A stretch of DNA of 64,000 nt from Cristatella mucedo (Eukaryota > Bryozoa > Phylactolaemata > Cristatellidae), in assembly GCA_009760855.2 (NCBI GenBank), contig WPIO01000158.1:1-64000 (forward strand), read 5' to 3'. Of the stretch, positions 12,541 to 24,676 are shown one piece after another. The notes beneath the pieces were generated by a model. It saw only the letters and a program-made list of their open reading frames with translations. It did not search any database and had not been told where the DNA came from. The position numbers and the translations under genes are program-made. Numbering within the stretch: the stretch's first letter is position 1; each line of letters begins with the position of its first letter.

Positions 12541-12679
12541 TATGCTTGCTGGACTTGCTTGCATTGTCCTTAACCTCGATTTTTTGTTTACTGCGCTGGG
12601 CATCACTAGCCGTTTTTCCTCCCCTGTTTTCTGATAATGTATTCGGACGGCTAAAAATTGTACAAAGTAAAAAATTCCG

Positions 12680-12960
12680 TAATAATACTAATAGCGATTA
12701 TATTACAGCTTTTATAGCACCCTCGGAGAACTCTTTCTCTGTCTATTCCCTTTACACTCGCTGTCAAAGAAGCATGGTCGAATGGCTGGTGGTAACGTAC
12801 TTAATGATCCAACCATAACGTGGTAAGAGTTTATGCACACGATCAGCAAGTAAATGTGGTTATTGACAGCATGACAGCATGTAGTGTCAGCACCCTTTAG
12901 CACACAAATGACGGATCACATAGACTCAGTAAATGCTCTGATAAATAGATGCCTTTTTAG
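12680..12960 (-). mobile_element. LINE-B 3' end, decayed copy
   Basis: The plus strand shows the degenerate (AAT)n tail, the remains of the hairpin ('atagcaccctcggagaac'), and the 'cagcaagtaaatgtggtta...gtcagcaccc' region of the family. It closes with 'actcagtaaatgctctgataaataga'. Resembles the 7755 and 29680 copies more than the 61110 copy. No intact frame. Confidence 0.65.
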
Positions 12961-13686
12961 CCGTAAGTTTTGAGCCGTCGAAGAGTTGTTGTGACCTGCG
13001 GCTTTTAGTGGACGCCAATAATCACCTGTTGCTTTCGAATTAACTTCTCAACACTCTACACTTCCCTACACTGCGGATATGAACGCTTTTTCTTGACAAA
13101 GTTTTATTTCGAGCTAACGCATTATGTTTGAACCGATTTAGTTCCTGCATGTTTGTCATTCCTTGTCAAAGGAGATGAGTTCTGTTCGGTTTTTCATGGA
13201 TCAATGAAATATTTTAGTTTGTCTACAGTCTAAGAAGACGGTGCAGGACAAACACCGTTTATCAAAACCGGAGAAAGCAGATCAGGACTGGCCGCCATTC
13301 ACACTGTTGTACCAAAGGCGCGCCTACGTGGGTCTGCTATCCTTTTCGGGAAGTTAAACGTGCTTCATGTTATCGGTAAGTTCTTGGGCAGGACAGTTAG
13401 TTCCACCATGGACCTCGTCAAGTTCATCTCCCATCTGATCGATCAACTTCAGCGGTGCCGCTCCTTCTACCAAGGTTCGTTAATCTGGTATTTTCCAAAG
13501 GAAATCCCGCCTATGTAAGAAAAGAGATACGCCGAGAATGTTCCGTCTTTTCATGCAATCCAGCACGAAATCCCTTGAGCGCCGCGAGGAATTATTTGAA
13601 GTTAATCGCCATCGAGCCTTCTATAGTTCCAGGGATTTCTCAAAATGTGTCTATGAATGCGTGTTCCATGTGCATTCAGCCATAGG

Positions 13687-13690
<4 letters not shown>
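12960..13690. repeat. X unit, copy 2
   Basis: Aligns with 10385-11110 and with 33958-34560. It ends at 'catgtgcattcagcc', where the (TA)n tract begins. The other copies continue with 'acttataa(c/t)gcttgacg' at this point, so the microsatellite marks the break. Confidence 0.75.
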
Positions 13691-13758
<68 letters not shown>

Positions 13759-13775
13759 TATGTATGTATGTATGA
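13685..13775. repeat. (TA)n / (TATG)n microsatellite
   Basis: About 90 bases of alternating TA with scattered TACA and a TATG run at the end. Tyr/Ile open frames on both strands come from the repeat. Confidence 0.95.
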
Positions 13776-14084
13776 CTGGTAGTGCATCGAAGAGTATTCG
13801 AAGATTACTGTAGGTCGGATCCATGCATGCATGCATTGACCAAGTCTAGTAGTTCCTATGTGAATATTTAGAAATCATCTATGCTCAATGCAAAAATACT
13901 GACCATCAGCCATCTCCTTAACAGCAACCAAGTGGGCAACGTAATTAGCGACCGACTTCTTCCACGATCTAGCCGATTATTAATCTGGCTTGCTTCTTCA
14001 GCAGCTACTGATTCAATATGGAGATTCAAACCCGTAAGGTGCCATTCATCCTGTTGTCTTTAAACTTTCTTCTTGTTCTATCCT
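13776..14084. other. No gene recognised
   Basis: Unique-looking sequence between the microsatellite and a LINE-A tail. I see only chance frames. Confidence 0.5.
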
Positions 14085-14270
14085 TTTCAGCGGTCCTGAG
14101 CTGTTGCGTCACACTTTTCTCTCTGTTTCGTGAGACGTAGTCTGTTGGCTACCAATGCGTGCCGAAAGCCGCTTATGCTGTGAGTGAGCTATACAAAACT
14201 CTCCTGCCAAGTACCCACATAGTCTTTGTGGCTTTGTGGAGTTACAGACGGTGATACATTACATCTCAAT
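14085..14270 (+). mobile_element. LINE-A 3' end fragment
   Basis: Matches the LINE-A untranslated 3' end: 'tttcagcggtcctgagctg', 'ctgtttcgtgagacg', 'tctgttggctaccaatgcgt', 'gaaagccgcttatgctg', 'catagtctttgtggctttg', and the terminal 'gagttacagacggtgatacattacat'. 5'-truncated. Confidence 0.85.
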
Positions 14271-14716
14271 CTTTTGACCTAGGCCTAGGTCACGGTCGTA
14301 CGGGCGGCACGAATGCGTTCGCTGGAAAACTAGCTACTAAACTCTCACATCCTTGATTGCGGCTGAGTCACAGCTGCTTTTTGCCCGAGTCACCACTGCC
14401 CGCGCGGCTGATAGGGTGCGCGACCTGCTTGCTGTCGCGGCTCTGTTACGCACAGCCACGGTATATTGACATCGCATGGCATAGAGAGCGAGCCGATCGT
14501 GGCGCCACGCTAGCTCACGTCCTCGAGTGGCGATCGCCGCCGCCGCCGCCGCCGCCGCCGCTTTCGTAGAGTAAAGCCGAGATCGGCGGCGAAGACCCGC
14601 TGGTCGGACGGGCAGTAGAGTAGTGCTGCGATGCTGCACTTAGCGGCGGTGACGGCGTGACACGTCTGGTGACCTCACGCCGGCGCCGACATCGACATCG
14701 ACGCCTCCGGCTACCT

Positions 14717-14979
14717 TCACGGCGATAGCTGCGGCGTCATATACACTGGCGGCTCGCAGCCGTTCGACGCCGCCTTCGACAAGACGCCGCTCGAGGCGTC
14801 GATCTGCGAGTACTCCTGCTCGGGCTGCTTGCGCCCGTTCTCGCTCGAGCGCAGCGCCTCGTCTTCATACTTACACCGGTCGGCTGCCGACGGCCCTTCG
14901 CCGCCGCCTTCTACTTGGCACCGCCAACACCGCCGCCACCACCGCCACTGCCCCTGTCGCCCCCGGCGACTGTAGGCAT
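14717..14979 (-). pseudogene. Broken copy of the CpG-module reading frame
   Basis: Starts MPTVAGGDRGSGGG at 14979 like its relatives (MPTATGGNSGGG), then meets an in-frame TAG where the others read lysine and loses one base a few codons later. Beyond the frameshift the peptide is conserved in the neighbouring frame (SAADRCKYEDEALRSSE, EYSQIDASSGVLSKAASNG, PPVYMTPQLSP). Conservation of this peptide, more than of flanking sequence, is the main reason to think the frame was once coding. Confidence 0.45.
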
Positions 14980-14998
14980 GCCTCTGCACAGATAAACT

Positions 14999-15040
14999 CC
15001 AGAGAGAGAAAGAGAGAGAGAGAGAGAGTGAGAGAGAGAT
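14999..15040. repeat. (GA)n tract
   Basis: Short purine microsatellite. On the minus strand it is the pyrimidine tract just 5' of the conserved reading frame. Confidence 0.85.
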
Positions 15041-15130
15041 AGCTGTATGTCGGCGGTTGCGGGGAGGCTCGCGCTAGCGAGCGACCGGGCGGCCTCTCGG
15101 CACGCTAGGAGAGCCAGCAGCGAGATCTGT

Positions 15131-15741
15131 ACGCAGTGCCTCGCACCTCCGAAGCGGCTTTACGGACACTTGCTTCTATTTTAAAGTTCGCATGATGTTC
15201 TACTAAACTTCATTGACCTATGAATTGCCCGAGTAAATACCACGCTGCAAGGGCGGCTCAGGGCATTTTACCAAAGATGGCCCATGTGTGTTGTATCAGC
15301 ATACAGGCGGTGCGAACGAATTTAGCCATAATCTGAAAAAGTCCTGCCTCTGTCTGTTTCCGGCCGAAGGTGGATAGCTTGCCCATTCTGTGTACAACAA
15401 AGACCTTTGGGGCGTGCAAGAATGTTCAAGGGTGCAAGATGGATGCAAGATACTGGCCCCAAGCTAGCAAGCCCGGTGTATTACTCGCCCAGCAAACTCA
15501 TGACCAAAGCACAGCCATCCACGTTATCGCGCGAGCGGAAAATAGCATGTGTAAAGCCACAACTGCGAGCCCCAACGATGCCCGAGTTATAATAAACTTT
15601 GGGAACAGCCCCGCCAAGAAGCGATCCCAGATTTTCGGCTTTCTAGCTAGGCTTGCATCCTTCTAGCATCACCTAATCATAGCTGGTGTAACGGCCTCGT
15701 TTGTGTAGCGGCAGAAGAACCCCATTGGCTCTCTCTACCTC
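15131..15741. other. No gene recognised
   Basis: Overlapping open frames at 15370-15666 show no family resemblance and no splice-site support. Confidence 0.5.
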
Positions 15742-16091
15742 TTAATAATAATAATAATAATAATGCGCTTGATAAAGCGCCCTCAGAGAACTCAATCTCT
15801 CTCTAAGCGCTTTATATTTGCTGCAAAGGGAAACGCAATTGAATGGTGAGTAATATCATGCTTGATAAACAAACAAAATGAATAACATGGTTAGGGGTGA
15901 CATGCATTGGGAGCGGAGCATGCAAATGTGGTTAGTGGCAGCATGCACAATGTCAGCACGCATAAGCACATCAAGAACGAATCACTGGGACCCACTAAAT
16001 GCTGTCCTAAATAGGTGTGTTTTTAAGTTCTTTTTAAATGTGGTCAGGTCAGGGGATGTTCTGACGCAGGTCGGGAGGAAGATACAGCCTT
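15742..16091 (-). mobile_element. LINE-B 3' end, 5'-truncated
   Basis: Plus strand begins with (AAT)n, then the hairpin 'gataaagcgccctcagagaactcaatctctctctaagcgctttat', then 3' UTR sequence ending in the coding end near 'ctgacgcaggtcgggagg'. Read on the minus strand it is the last part of the reverse transcriptase ORF plus tail. It directly abuts a SINE-1. Confidence 0.9.
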
Positions 16092-16241
16092 AAACAAAAT
16101 AAATATAATTCATTTGCATAGCGCCCCATGAGAACCTAATCTCTGTTCATGCGCTTCACTTATGCCTCTTCTCGTGTCCACGACCTCAGCAAGACCTTGT
16201 TCGGGGCGAGCACCTTAACCAATGGACCAATGCAGCTCGGC
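16092..16241 (-). mobile_element. SINE-1 copy
   Basis: Reverse orientation: AT-rich tail, hairpin ('tagcgccccatgagaacctaatctctgttcatgcgcttca'), B-box equivalent and 'gagcaccttaaccaatggacca' (A-box). Adjoins LINE-B with the same orientation and the same hairpin design. Confidence 0.85.
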
Positions 16242-17057
16242 GTTCTGTAGTAGGCAATGCATTATCAATCAACTGCAGGATTCGAGCGCATGACCTCGGT
16301 CGTGAAGGGCGAGGAGCAATTCTAGGGCATGTCACGTGACAGCAAACTGCATGCTCCTCTTTCTCTTCTTGGGCCAGAAGATAACGAGCTGGCTAGTGGC
16401 CAATTTCATCGCGGCGTCAGCAGTGCGAACAACTCCGTTAAGTTACGTGCATGGAATTGCAAATGAGTAGCCCTCAGGCGAGAGCGTCGACAGAGGAGAG
16501 TATTTTTACCGTGTGAGCTAAAAGGAAAATTAACCCTTCAGCCGTAGTTACAGTCGTTCGAGCTTCCCTAGCCAAAATTGCCTCGTACCACCCGCCCCCA
16601 CCCCCTGGAAACTCAATAGCCCATTCTCGTTAAATTCTCATCGCTTGAAATAATATTGGTAAAAATTTCACCTGAAGAGCCACTCTCTATCGACAGGTAT
16701 AAGGCGTGCGTGCACCGCTGGTAGAATTTAGTGCCCGAGAGTTATCTCCACCGCCAAGGCAGGGAGCCCTCGGCTTTCCGTCGCCCGTCGGCAAATCCTG
16801 CTCTCGAGCTTGCCTTCAGCCGGGGCTATGGCTATCCTTCACCTGCCAAAAGAGTCGCACAGCTTATTGAACAGCGAGTCTTAGTTGGGAAGTTGGATAA
16901 CTTGATGGAGCACAGGTACAGCTCGTGTCCAGCAATATGCTCTTCAGCTGTGACACCCAGGTTAACAAAATATCGCTGTCTCATCATTTTAATTAATGCT
17001 GCGATGCGATTCCTTAGCCAGGCACAGCCGTCGCCAGCTGCGTACTTTTTGAAGATG
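16242..17057. other. No gene recognised
   Basis: The frame at 16731-17210 runs from here into the tandem repeat. Its first 100 codons have no relative in repeat unit 2, and I do not accept it as a gene. Confidence 0.45.
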
Positions 17058-18067
17058 CAACGCTCGGTCCGGCAAACGTACGCGGTATCAGAAGCGGATG
17101 AGACGTGTGCTCAAGGGTTACTAGGCAACGGCCACGACGAACGTTTGCAGGTAGGTTCGCCGGACGTGCTTCCTCAATTCGACTCCTGCTTCTTTTTGCT
17201 GGTGCGTTGAACGTCAGTAATCTTGCAGAGTATTAGCAAGAGGCTGTCAAAATAGCCTCTCTACGCACGCACTCTAGTTAAAGACAGCCACTCAAGATTA
17301 GTGAACACCGGGGATAGTTTCATGTGAATAACTTTCATGTGAATCAGGCTTTACGCCGGTTAGTTGTAAAACGGCGGTAGGCTAAATCAGTCAGATTATC
17401 ACTGCTGAGATCATAATTGCCCACGGTTCCTGATTATAGCGGCTAGAAACTGGTTATGTGATAATTGGGTATTAGGCAGCGTCAAAGCAGTAGCAATGTA
17501 ATAGGCGATCAGCTGGATTAAGTGGTTGAGCTGAGTGTTGAGCTAGGCTTTGGGTCATGCACAAGTTTGTATGCGTCCTGGCATTTATCGGACGCGTGAT
17601 ACTCTATCTCGAATAAACTTTCCTCCGCCAGTGATATGTTCAGGTTATCTTAAAATATAGGTGCTCTTCATCGCTCCCATGTTTCGCTTCTGTCAGCATT
17701 TTGTGCGCGTGTGGCCCAGAGCGCTAACGAGTCAGTAGCCCTAATAAAGCATTCCCCTTGCCCCCCCCCCCCGATACCAATTGCTACTAGGGTTTCTCGT
17801 CCGTTCCAGAATTTACTTTCAAAAAGCGATGCTGTTGCGTAACTATTGTAAGGTAACCGATAGAGCTAAGACCTATTTAAAGCTCATCTGTTTGTTGCTT
17901 GACCGTAGCGTGTAAGAAATTACGTGTCTGTGGACATCTAAACGCTTACTGCTTGGGACTGGGTCAGTCATGCCAGCGGTGGCGTTAGATTCTCTGGCTG
18001 TAGGTAACCTGCCAAGTAGGTATGATTGTGCTAGCCAATTTTTTGTTCGTCATAGTCGCTCAAATGC
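17058..18067. repeat. ~1-kb tandem duplication, unit 1
   Basis: Offset to unit 2 is about 1009 bases (compare 17082 with 18091). A frame at 17068-17207 (VRQTYAVSEADE...SCFFLLVR) has a counterpart in unit 2 (VRRTLAVSEADD...SCFFL), about 47 codons long. Identity is moderate, with substitutions and small indels throughout, so the duplication is old. No protein family recognised. Confidence 0.85.
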
Positions 18068-19195
18068 TCGTGTGGTCCGGCGAACCTTAGCGGTATCAGA
18101 AGCGGACGATGCATATGCTCAATGGCTACTGGACGATGGCCACAATGAGTGTTTGCAGGCTAGTTCTCCAGAAGTGCTTCCTCACTTCGGTTCCTGCTTC
18201 TTTTTGCCATCGCATCGAAAGTCAATGATCCTACAGAGTACTAGTAACAGGCTGCCAGCAGCGCCTCTCCACGCATGCACTCCAGTTAGAGATTGCCAGT
18301 CCATAATAGCCAACGCCAGAAATAGTTCAAGTTTAACTTGACATACATCATATATCCCTTAGCTTTTAAAGGGCGATGTGCTAAATCAGTCATCAGTCAT
18401 ATTATCACTGCTGAGATATAAACTATCCGTGGTTAATAATTATAATGGCTTGAAACCTGTTATGGGATATTCTGGGTTAGGCAGTACCAAAGCCGAAGCA
18501 ATTTCATCGGCAATCAGCTCAGATTAAGCGGTCGTGCCGAGTTTTGCGCTAGACTTTGCGTAATGCAAAAGCTTGAACACTTCCTGGCTGTTATCGGACG
18601 CGTGATACGCTCCATCAAATAGACTTATCTCCGCTAGTGATATGGACTTGTTATGTTAAGTCCTTCGTTGCCGCCGCGTTACGCTTCTGTCAGCATTTCT
18701 GCGTGCACGACACGGTGCTTTACAAGTCGTTAGCCGCGATAAGACATTCTCACTCCCGATGCCAAGCGCTACTAGCGTTTCTTGTCGCAGTATGCGGAAG
18801 TCGATGCAGTTGAGACCTGTTTAAAGCTTATCTGTTTGGTGAGCCGTAATGGCTCACTAGGTAAGGTGGTTGCTTTTCACGACCTCGGCCCCGAGGTCGT
18901 GGGTACGAATCTTGTGATGGACGATCCTTTATCGCGATTGCAGGCCTCGGTGATAGCCGTCAAGGCTCTTCTGTCACAGCAAAAAAAGAGGCTGTTAAAT
19001 CAGCTAGTATTTATTTATTTGTCGCTTTACCTTTGTGCATAGTGAATTACGCGGCTATGGACATCGAAGCGCTTAGTGCTCGGAGCTGAGTCACTCACGC
19101 CGCCCGCTGCCGTGGCATTAGATTCTCTGTTAGTAACGTGCCTATTAGTTACGTTTGCACTTTTCAATTATCGTTTCGTCATCGTCATTCAATGC
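18068..19195. repeat. ~1-kb tandem duplication, unit 2 (interrupted by SINE-2)
   Basis: Parallel to unit 1: tcttgcctct-type block, 'gcgtgatacgctccatc' against 'gcgtgatactctatctc', 'tctgtcagcatt', 'gagacctgtttaaagcttatctg'. The SINE at 18839-19020 sits inside. Removing it restores the alignment with 17880-17960, so the SINE arrived after the duplication. Confidence 0.85.
18839..19020 (+). mobile_element. SINE-2 (tRNA-derived) copy
   Basis: Second SINE family. Head 'gagccgtaatggctcactaggtaaggtggttgc' contains the A-box, 'gtcgtgggtacgaatcttg' is a decayed B-box, the body reads 'gatagccgtcaaggctctt', and the end 'agaggctgttaaatcagctagtatttatttattt' is the 3' tail. Other copies are at 33404, 56214 and a 3' piece at 53507. 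Confidence 0.85.
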
Positions 19196-19309
19196 ATTTC
19201 TAGATATGGTCGCTGTTGCGAATGCCGGTGAGTTATGAATTAACAAAAAAGCGCCGCGAAGCGCTCCAGGGGTGGCTTCCGGAGGCCCCCCTCATTGAGT
19301 TTTCAATAT
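19196..19309. other. No gene recognised
   Basis: Short unique-looking stretch between the tandem repeat and a LINE remnant. Confidence 0.5.
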
Positions 19310-20215
19310 CGTCTTGAACCGCCCTGAGCAATCTTCCTCAATGACTGCTGTCAATCTCACTAACTTAGTGGTAATCAGGCTTGCTATAAGCCCAGTGGCT
19401 TATCATAAAGCTTGTCATTTAAATCATCTCTCAATGTGCACTCAACCCCTCTTGATAACCGATATTGTTACTGAAAAAGGCCACGATCTGCTGTCTTTGA
19501 CCGAGATCTGGCTGAAATCAGTGAACTGCCTGACCACAAACGATGCAACCCCAACAGGCTCTTCTTCTTTCATATCCCTAGATCTTTGAAAACTGGTGGG
19601 GGATTCGTCGTTAGCACACGCCCATCCCTTAATTTCAAGCCATCTCAAGTACCCTCAAAGCAGCCTTTCGAATCCACTGAGTATAATAATAATAACACGC
19701 TTGTATAGCACTATCAGAGAACTTAATCTATTTCTAGGCACATTTGTTTTTAATTTATCCGACAACAAGCTGTCAATAGTGGCAGTACTCTGTCGCCCCC
19801 CCTGGTACGAATCCTCCTTTATCTCAGATTTCTCTGATCTCATTTCTACTCTCTGAGCAAGAAATAGAGCTTTCCTCATTACGAGTGAGTTAAACGTTTA
19901 CTTTGATAACTTATCCAACGCCTCCAGCACTGAATTTTGTGCACTGACTGACTTATTTGCTCTTGTGGCTCATGTGCATGGCCCTCTTCACCTCAAAGGT
20001 CACACACTCACCACATTTTTTCATACAATTGCATGCTATCATCGCCTATTATTACCAAATTCTGCTTATCTGACCACGTGCAGATCTGATTCCATGTACA
20101 GTGTACGCCTTCCTCCGCAATTAAAGTCACGTGTGAATCGCGATATATCACGACTCTTGACATCGATGATGTCCGAGCGAGGATATCCTTGTCGTCCCTG
20201 CTGCTCTATCACCCA
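19310..20215 (+). mobile_element. Endonuclease-domain remnant of an L2/CR1-type LINE
   Basis: Encodes pieces of an apurinic-type endonuclease domain: LTEIWLKS near 19500 (the Glu of the LTET/W motif region), VAVLCRPP near 19790, a decayed GDFN equivalent (SELNVYFDN, 19886-19912) and [13 protein letters not shown] near 19970-20010, which in this clade precedes the LDL motif. Stops and frameshifts separate the pieces, and a LINE-B tail is inserted at 19684-19750. The sequence differs from the LINE-A endonuclease at 57254, so this is another family. Dead. Confidence 0.7.
19684..19750 (-). mobile_element. Very short LINE-B 3' tail insertion
   Basis: Only (AAT)n plus the hairpin ('tagcactatcagagaacttaatctatttctaggcac') is present. 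Severe 5' truncation, inserted in the endonuclease remnant. Confidence 0.75.
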
Positions 20216-20225
20216 TGTGACCTAC

Positions 20226-20449
<224 letters not shown>

Positions 20450-22960
20450 ACATGCTTGACGAGTTTGCAACTCTGAGTTTGCTCACTCTGCTCGCTCACC
20501 CAGACGGCGCACAGTATTCCGCAGATGTTAAACTGGCTCCGTCTACTAAGAGCAAGCTTGAAAAACATGCACAAGATCAGGATTGACTCTCCATCGGCAG
20601 GCTTACGAGGACTACTGTGGATCGTACCAATCAATCGTAGCCAGGGCCACGTGAACGGCACAAAGACGCTGCACTTTCGTTAGCGAATGCACCGAGTCAG
20701 GAATTGGATTTTCGATGTAGCTCTGTACGTCTCTTCCATTCGGCAGAGGTCACCGATCTGTTCGCTTCCGCTCCCTCTAGCGTCGTATTTTACGCCTTGC
20801 CCAGACTGCATCGGCACGTGAGCTGCTATGAATAGTGTATACTGCGTTTACACGGCCGATCTTCCCACAGATTCTGGACCAACTTTCCACTGATTTGAGC
20901 TGCTGCGTCGTCACATGTTGCAACATTTTGAGGGAGGAATCGAGTCTGCAGACTCATCAGAAAGCTACTCCGTCTCAACTTTTTTGGCTCCTTGGTCCAG
21001 CCAACCAGTCAACCCCCCTCGGGGGCTCTTCGTATTCACCCAAAGGCCAAAATAAAAATGGCTGAAGTTCGTAGGCTTGAGTATGCATACGAGGCGGTCA
21101 AAGGAAGTCCTTAAATGCAGAATTATTATTTTGCGTTGTGATCAATGCTGCGGCCTTTTCTACATAGAATACCCCGTGCGTCTGTTTATAATCCACCTAT
21201 ATATCCATAACGGCTCGCGTTACTTGGCACTAGGCTCGCGCACACTCATAACGACGCACATTACTTGGTACAGCATCATTCCCCGAAAAAGCTTTTTTAA
21301 AATGCTTATCTTCCTTTAATTTATATTCTTCTCATACTACTCTACAATGATGACCGCATTAGCGAAACTCAACTTCTGCGGCGTTGGCTAGGCGTCATTC
21401 CGGGAAAACCCTATTTCACATCAGCCTCCAGGATCACGATCACGGGCTGCGAGCGGGACTAAGTCGGGGCATCACATCTGTTGTGTGGAGGGACTAAATC
21501 TGTCTTGCACGTCCTAGCTAGGAGGAAAGTCTGCGTCTGTCAGGTGGAAAGTCTGTTGTGTAAACGCTGTTAGACGGCGAGTCTTTCTTCCTACCTACTC
21601 GAATCTTACTACGGCCTTCCGGTTTGCAGGAGGTTTAGATGACAGTCTTGCTCTAAGTCTGACTTTCCTACTTTCTCGGCCTACCGAGTGTGCGAGGGAT
21701 AGCAGGGGCATTTCTCTACACCAGGTTTCGCTAACGCAATTACCGGTTGAATGAAATCTGTCCGCTATAGCCTTTATCGCTCGCCACAACAAAATCTGAT
21801 TCTTCAACTCCGTACTCAGTTTTTGTCATGAAACAGGGACTCGCCAGGAACGCATCGACGACTTCGCGGGTCAAGCCGTCCGCCATTCCTGGCTTAGCAT
21901 CGCAGTAGGCGGGGCCTAAAACGGCTTCTATGATAGGTCGCTTGCTAGGTCTGGGGGGGGAAAAACTAGAACGGAAAAGGAAACTGCTGAGCCTTCGCCA
22001 AGTCTTCCCCTAACTCTTGACCAACCCCACGGTATTGGTGGACGTACACACCGAAGACTCGACTCAAGAAGCAAGATTTCACCGTCTAAACCAGGCTTTA
22101 AGTGGTCTGAGCGAGGTACTCGCGGTCGTAACCCGGATGCCGCAGTGCTGGCTCGGTAGCAACTGCGTGTGGAGGAGCCAATGGGTCAAGGCCTCGAACC
22201 TCCGGCGACCTCGCTACTTGGTCTGGCGTCGACGTCTTATTATGCCCGCCGAAACACACTCAATGACCGGGGGTGGGGGGCTGCTCGACCTCGGCGGCCA
22301 CTTCAGAGGTGAGCAGCCGCCGCGCCTCGCGATGGACGTCACGAGCGGACCGTCGGCCTATGCCCTGCTGGAGTGTTCCAGGATGTGTAAAAACTGGCAG
22401 AGACGCTGACGCTGCACGTTCGCATGTGGGCCACGCTTGTACGGTGTGCGCCACGTCGTCAGTTTTTTTCGTCTCGGCATTTTCGTGCGCACGCAAGGCG
22501 CGCGCGCGCGTACGACGACTTATCCCTCACACGCGCGTCTGACGTAGCAATGCAGGACTTCACGCTCGCGGCAGTTTTCGGAAGTGTAGCCAGCTGCTCG
22601 CAGGGTGTGCAGCACAAAGGGCACGGCCTTTCGGCTCGCTCGCTAGCCCCGCCTCTGCGCTTTGACCACGCACCGGTCGCATAACCTTTAACCCGCCCCC
22701 ACTTGTGTGAGTTACATTTCGGCTGCAGTCGCAGACGTCGAGGAGCCCAGTGTTGCGTGCGTCAGCAGACCTCGCGTGTGCGAGCCAAGCTGTTGATAGC
22801 CAAGATACCCGCATGCCTCGGCAGGTTATAATAATTAAAGCAACTTTATTCTCGGCTATAAAACCGGGCGCCGCCTGCCGCCGTCTCTATGGCTCACATC
22901 GTATTGAGTGGAGACGATGGCGGTGCGTGTTGACATGGCGGCGTTCTAAATTAGCGAGAT
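20450..22960. other. No certain gene; becomes CpG-rich from about 22260
   Basis: Open frames are short and compete on both strands. The only hint of a family is the weak transposase-like frame at 21595-21807. The part after 22260 has many CpG, and its frames look composition-driven. Confidence 0.4.
21595..21807 (-). pseudogene. Possible PIF/Harbinger transposase N-terminal remnant
   Basis: The start of the 70-residue frame (LLWRAIKAIADRFHSTGNCV) resembles the helix-turn-helix region of PIF/Harbinger nucleases, where a pattern like 'FLW...SIADRF.VS...' is usual. The rest does not match, no DDE residues are visible and I find no terminal inverted repeats. Low confidence: it may be chance. Confidence 0.2.
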
Positions 22961-22969
22961 TATGAATGA

Positions 22970-23240
22970 CATTCGAAGCTTGAGCCCGCCGCTCCCGGCG
23001 CCAGGCGGCAACGGCCGGACGGTCCGTCCGACGGCTGCGATCGTCCAAGCTCTGCTGTCATGGCGCTAGTTTTTCTTCGTCGCCTTGTCCAAGTCGATCT
23101 GATGTAATGCTCCTGTCGTTTCTGCCGCTCCTCCTCAAGCCTTTTCTTGTCAGCGTCAAACGCATCCGTCGTCATCTTGCTTTGTTTGGCCTTTCTTATC
23201 GCTCTCTTTAGGCATGGTTGCCGGCTGCAACGACGAACGT
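22970..23240 (-). pseudogene. Possible distant relative of the CpG-module reading frame
   Basis: On the minus strand the segment opens MPKESDKKGQTKQDDD, then in the next frame ADKKRLEEERQKRQEHY, then in another HQIDLDKATKKN. The order and spacing recall the 81-aa frame elsewhere (MPTATGG...SKKK, ADEALRSSEDRLKQRAQEY, SQIDAWHGALSKAA). It needs two frame changes, so if related it is a pseudogene. A short coiled-coil-like protein is the best description. Confidence 0.25.
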
Positions 23241-23269
23241 CGGGGATTCTAGTCGCGCTCGTCATTATT

Positions 23270-23512
23270 CTATAATAATAATAATAATAATAATAATAAT
23301 GCACTTGATAAAGCGCCATCAGAGAACTTAATCTCTTTATAGGCACTTTACGTTTGCTGCAAAATGAAACGCGATTGAATGGTGAAAAATATCATACTAG
23401 GTAAACAACGTTAATGACATGGTTATGGATTACATGCACAGGGTCAGCATGTAAGTGTGGTTAGTGGGCAGCATGCACAGTGTCCAGCCCACCCAAATGC
23501 CCTGGTGAAACA
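23270..23512 (-). mobile_element. LINE-B 3' end, 5'-truncated
   Basis: Plus strand begins (AAT)9 or so, then 'gcacttgataaagcgccatcagagaacttaatctctttataggcactttacgtttgctgcaaa', then 3' UTR to 'gtgtccagcccacc'. Confidence 0.9.
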
Positions 23513-24539
<1,027 letters not shown>

Positions 24540-24676
24540 CTGTTTTAACGTGTTTATTCGTTGCGTCGAGATGAAGGTTCTTGTTGGGCTCCCAAATGCA
24601 CACCGACAGCCGCGGTTCGAGGTGCCCTCGTCAAAATCTTTACTGTCTAACATCGCTACATAGTCTTTATGGCGGG
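24540..24676 (+). mobile_element. LINE-A 3' end fragment
   Basis: Shows 'ttcgttgcgtcgagatgaaggttcttgttggctcc'-type and 'catcgctacatagtctttatgg' 3' UTR landmarks of LINE-A. It corresponds to 1-235 of copy 1, then runs into G-runs. Confidence 0.55.

Larger units (their letters stand above)
14270..15130. repeat. CpG-rich module, copy 2 (diverged)
   Basis: Aligns with 34720-35480. It includes a (CCG)n tract at about 14528-14563 and a (GA)n tract at 14999-15040 upstream (on the minus strand) of the broken frame. More diverged than the other two, so it predates the large duplication. Confidence 0.7.

Noticed and set aside
11679-12573. Long plus-strand frames (199 and 188 codons) in the CpG-rich module
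   Set aside because: Composition-driven and antisense to the minus-strand frame, whose peptide is shared with the diverged copy at 14717.
16731-17210. 159-codon frame at the left of the 1-kb tandem repeat
   Set aside because: Only its last 47 codons have a counterpart in unit 2; the rest is unsupported.
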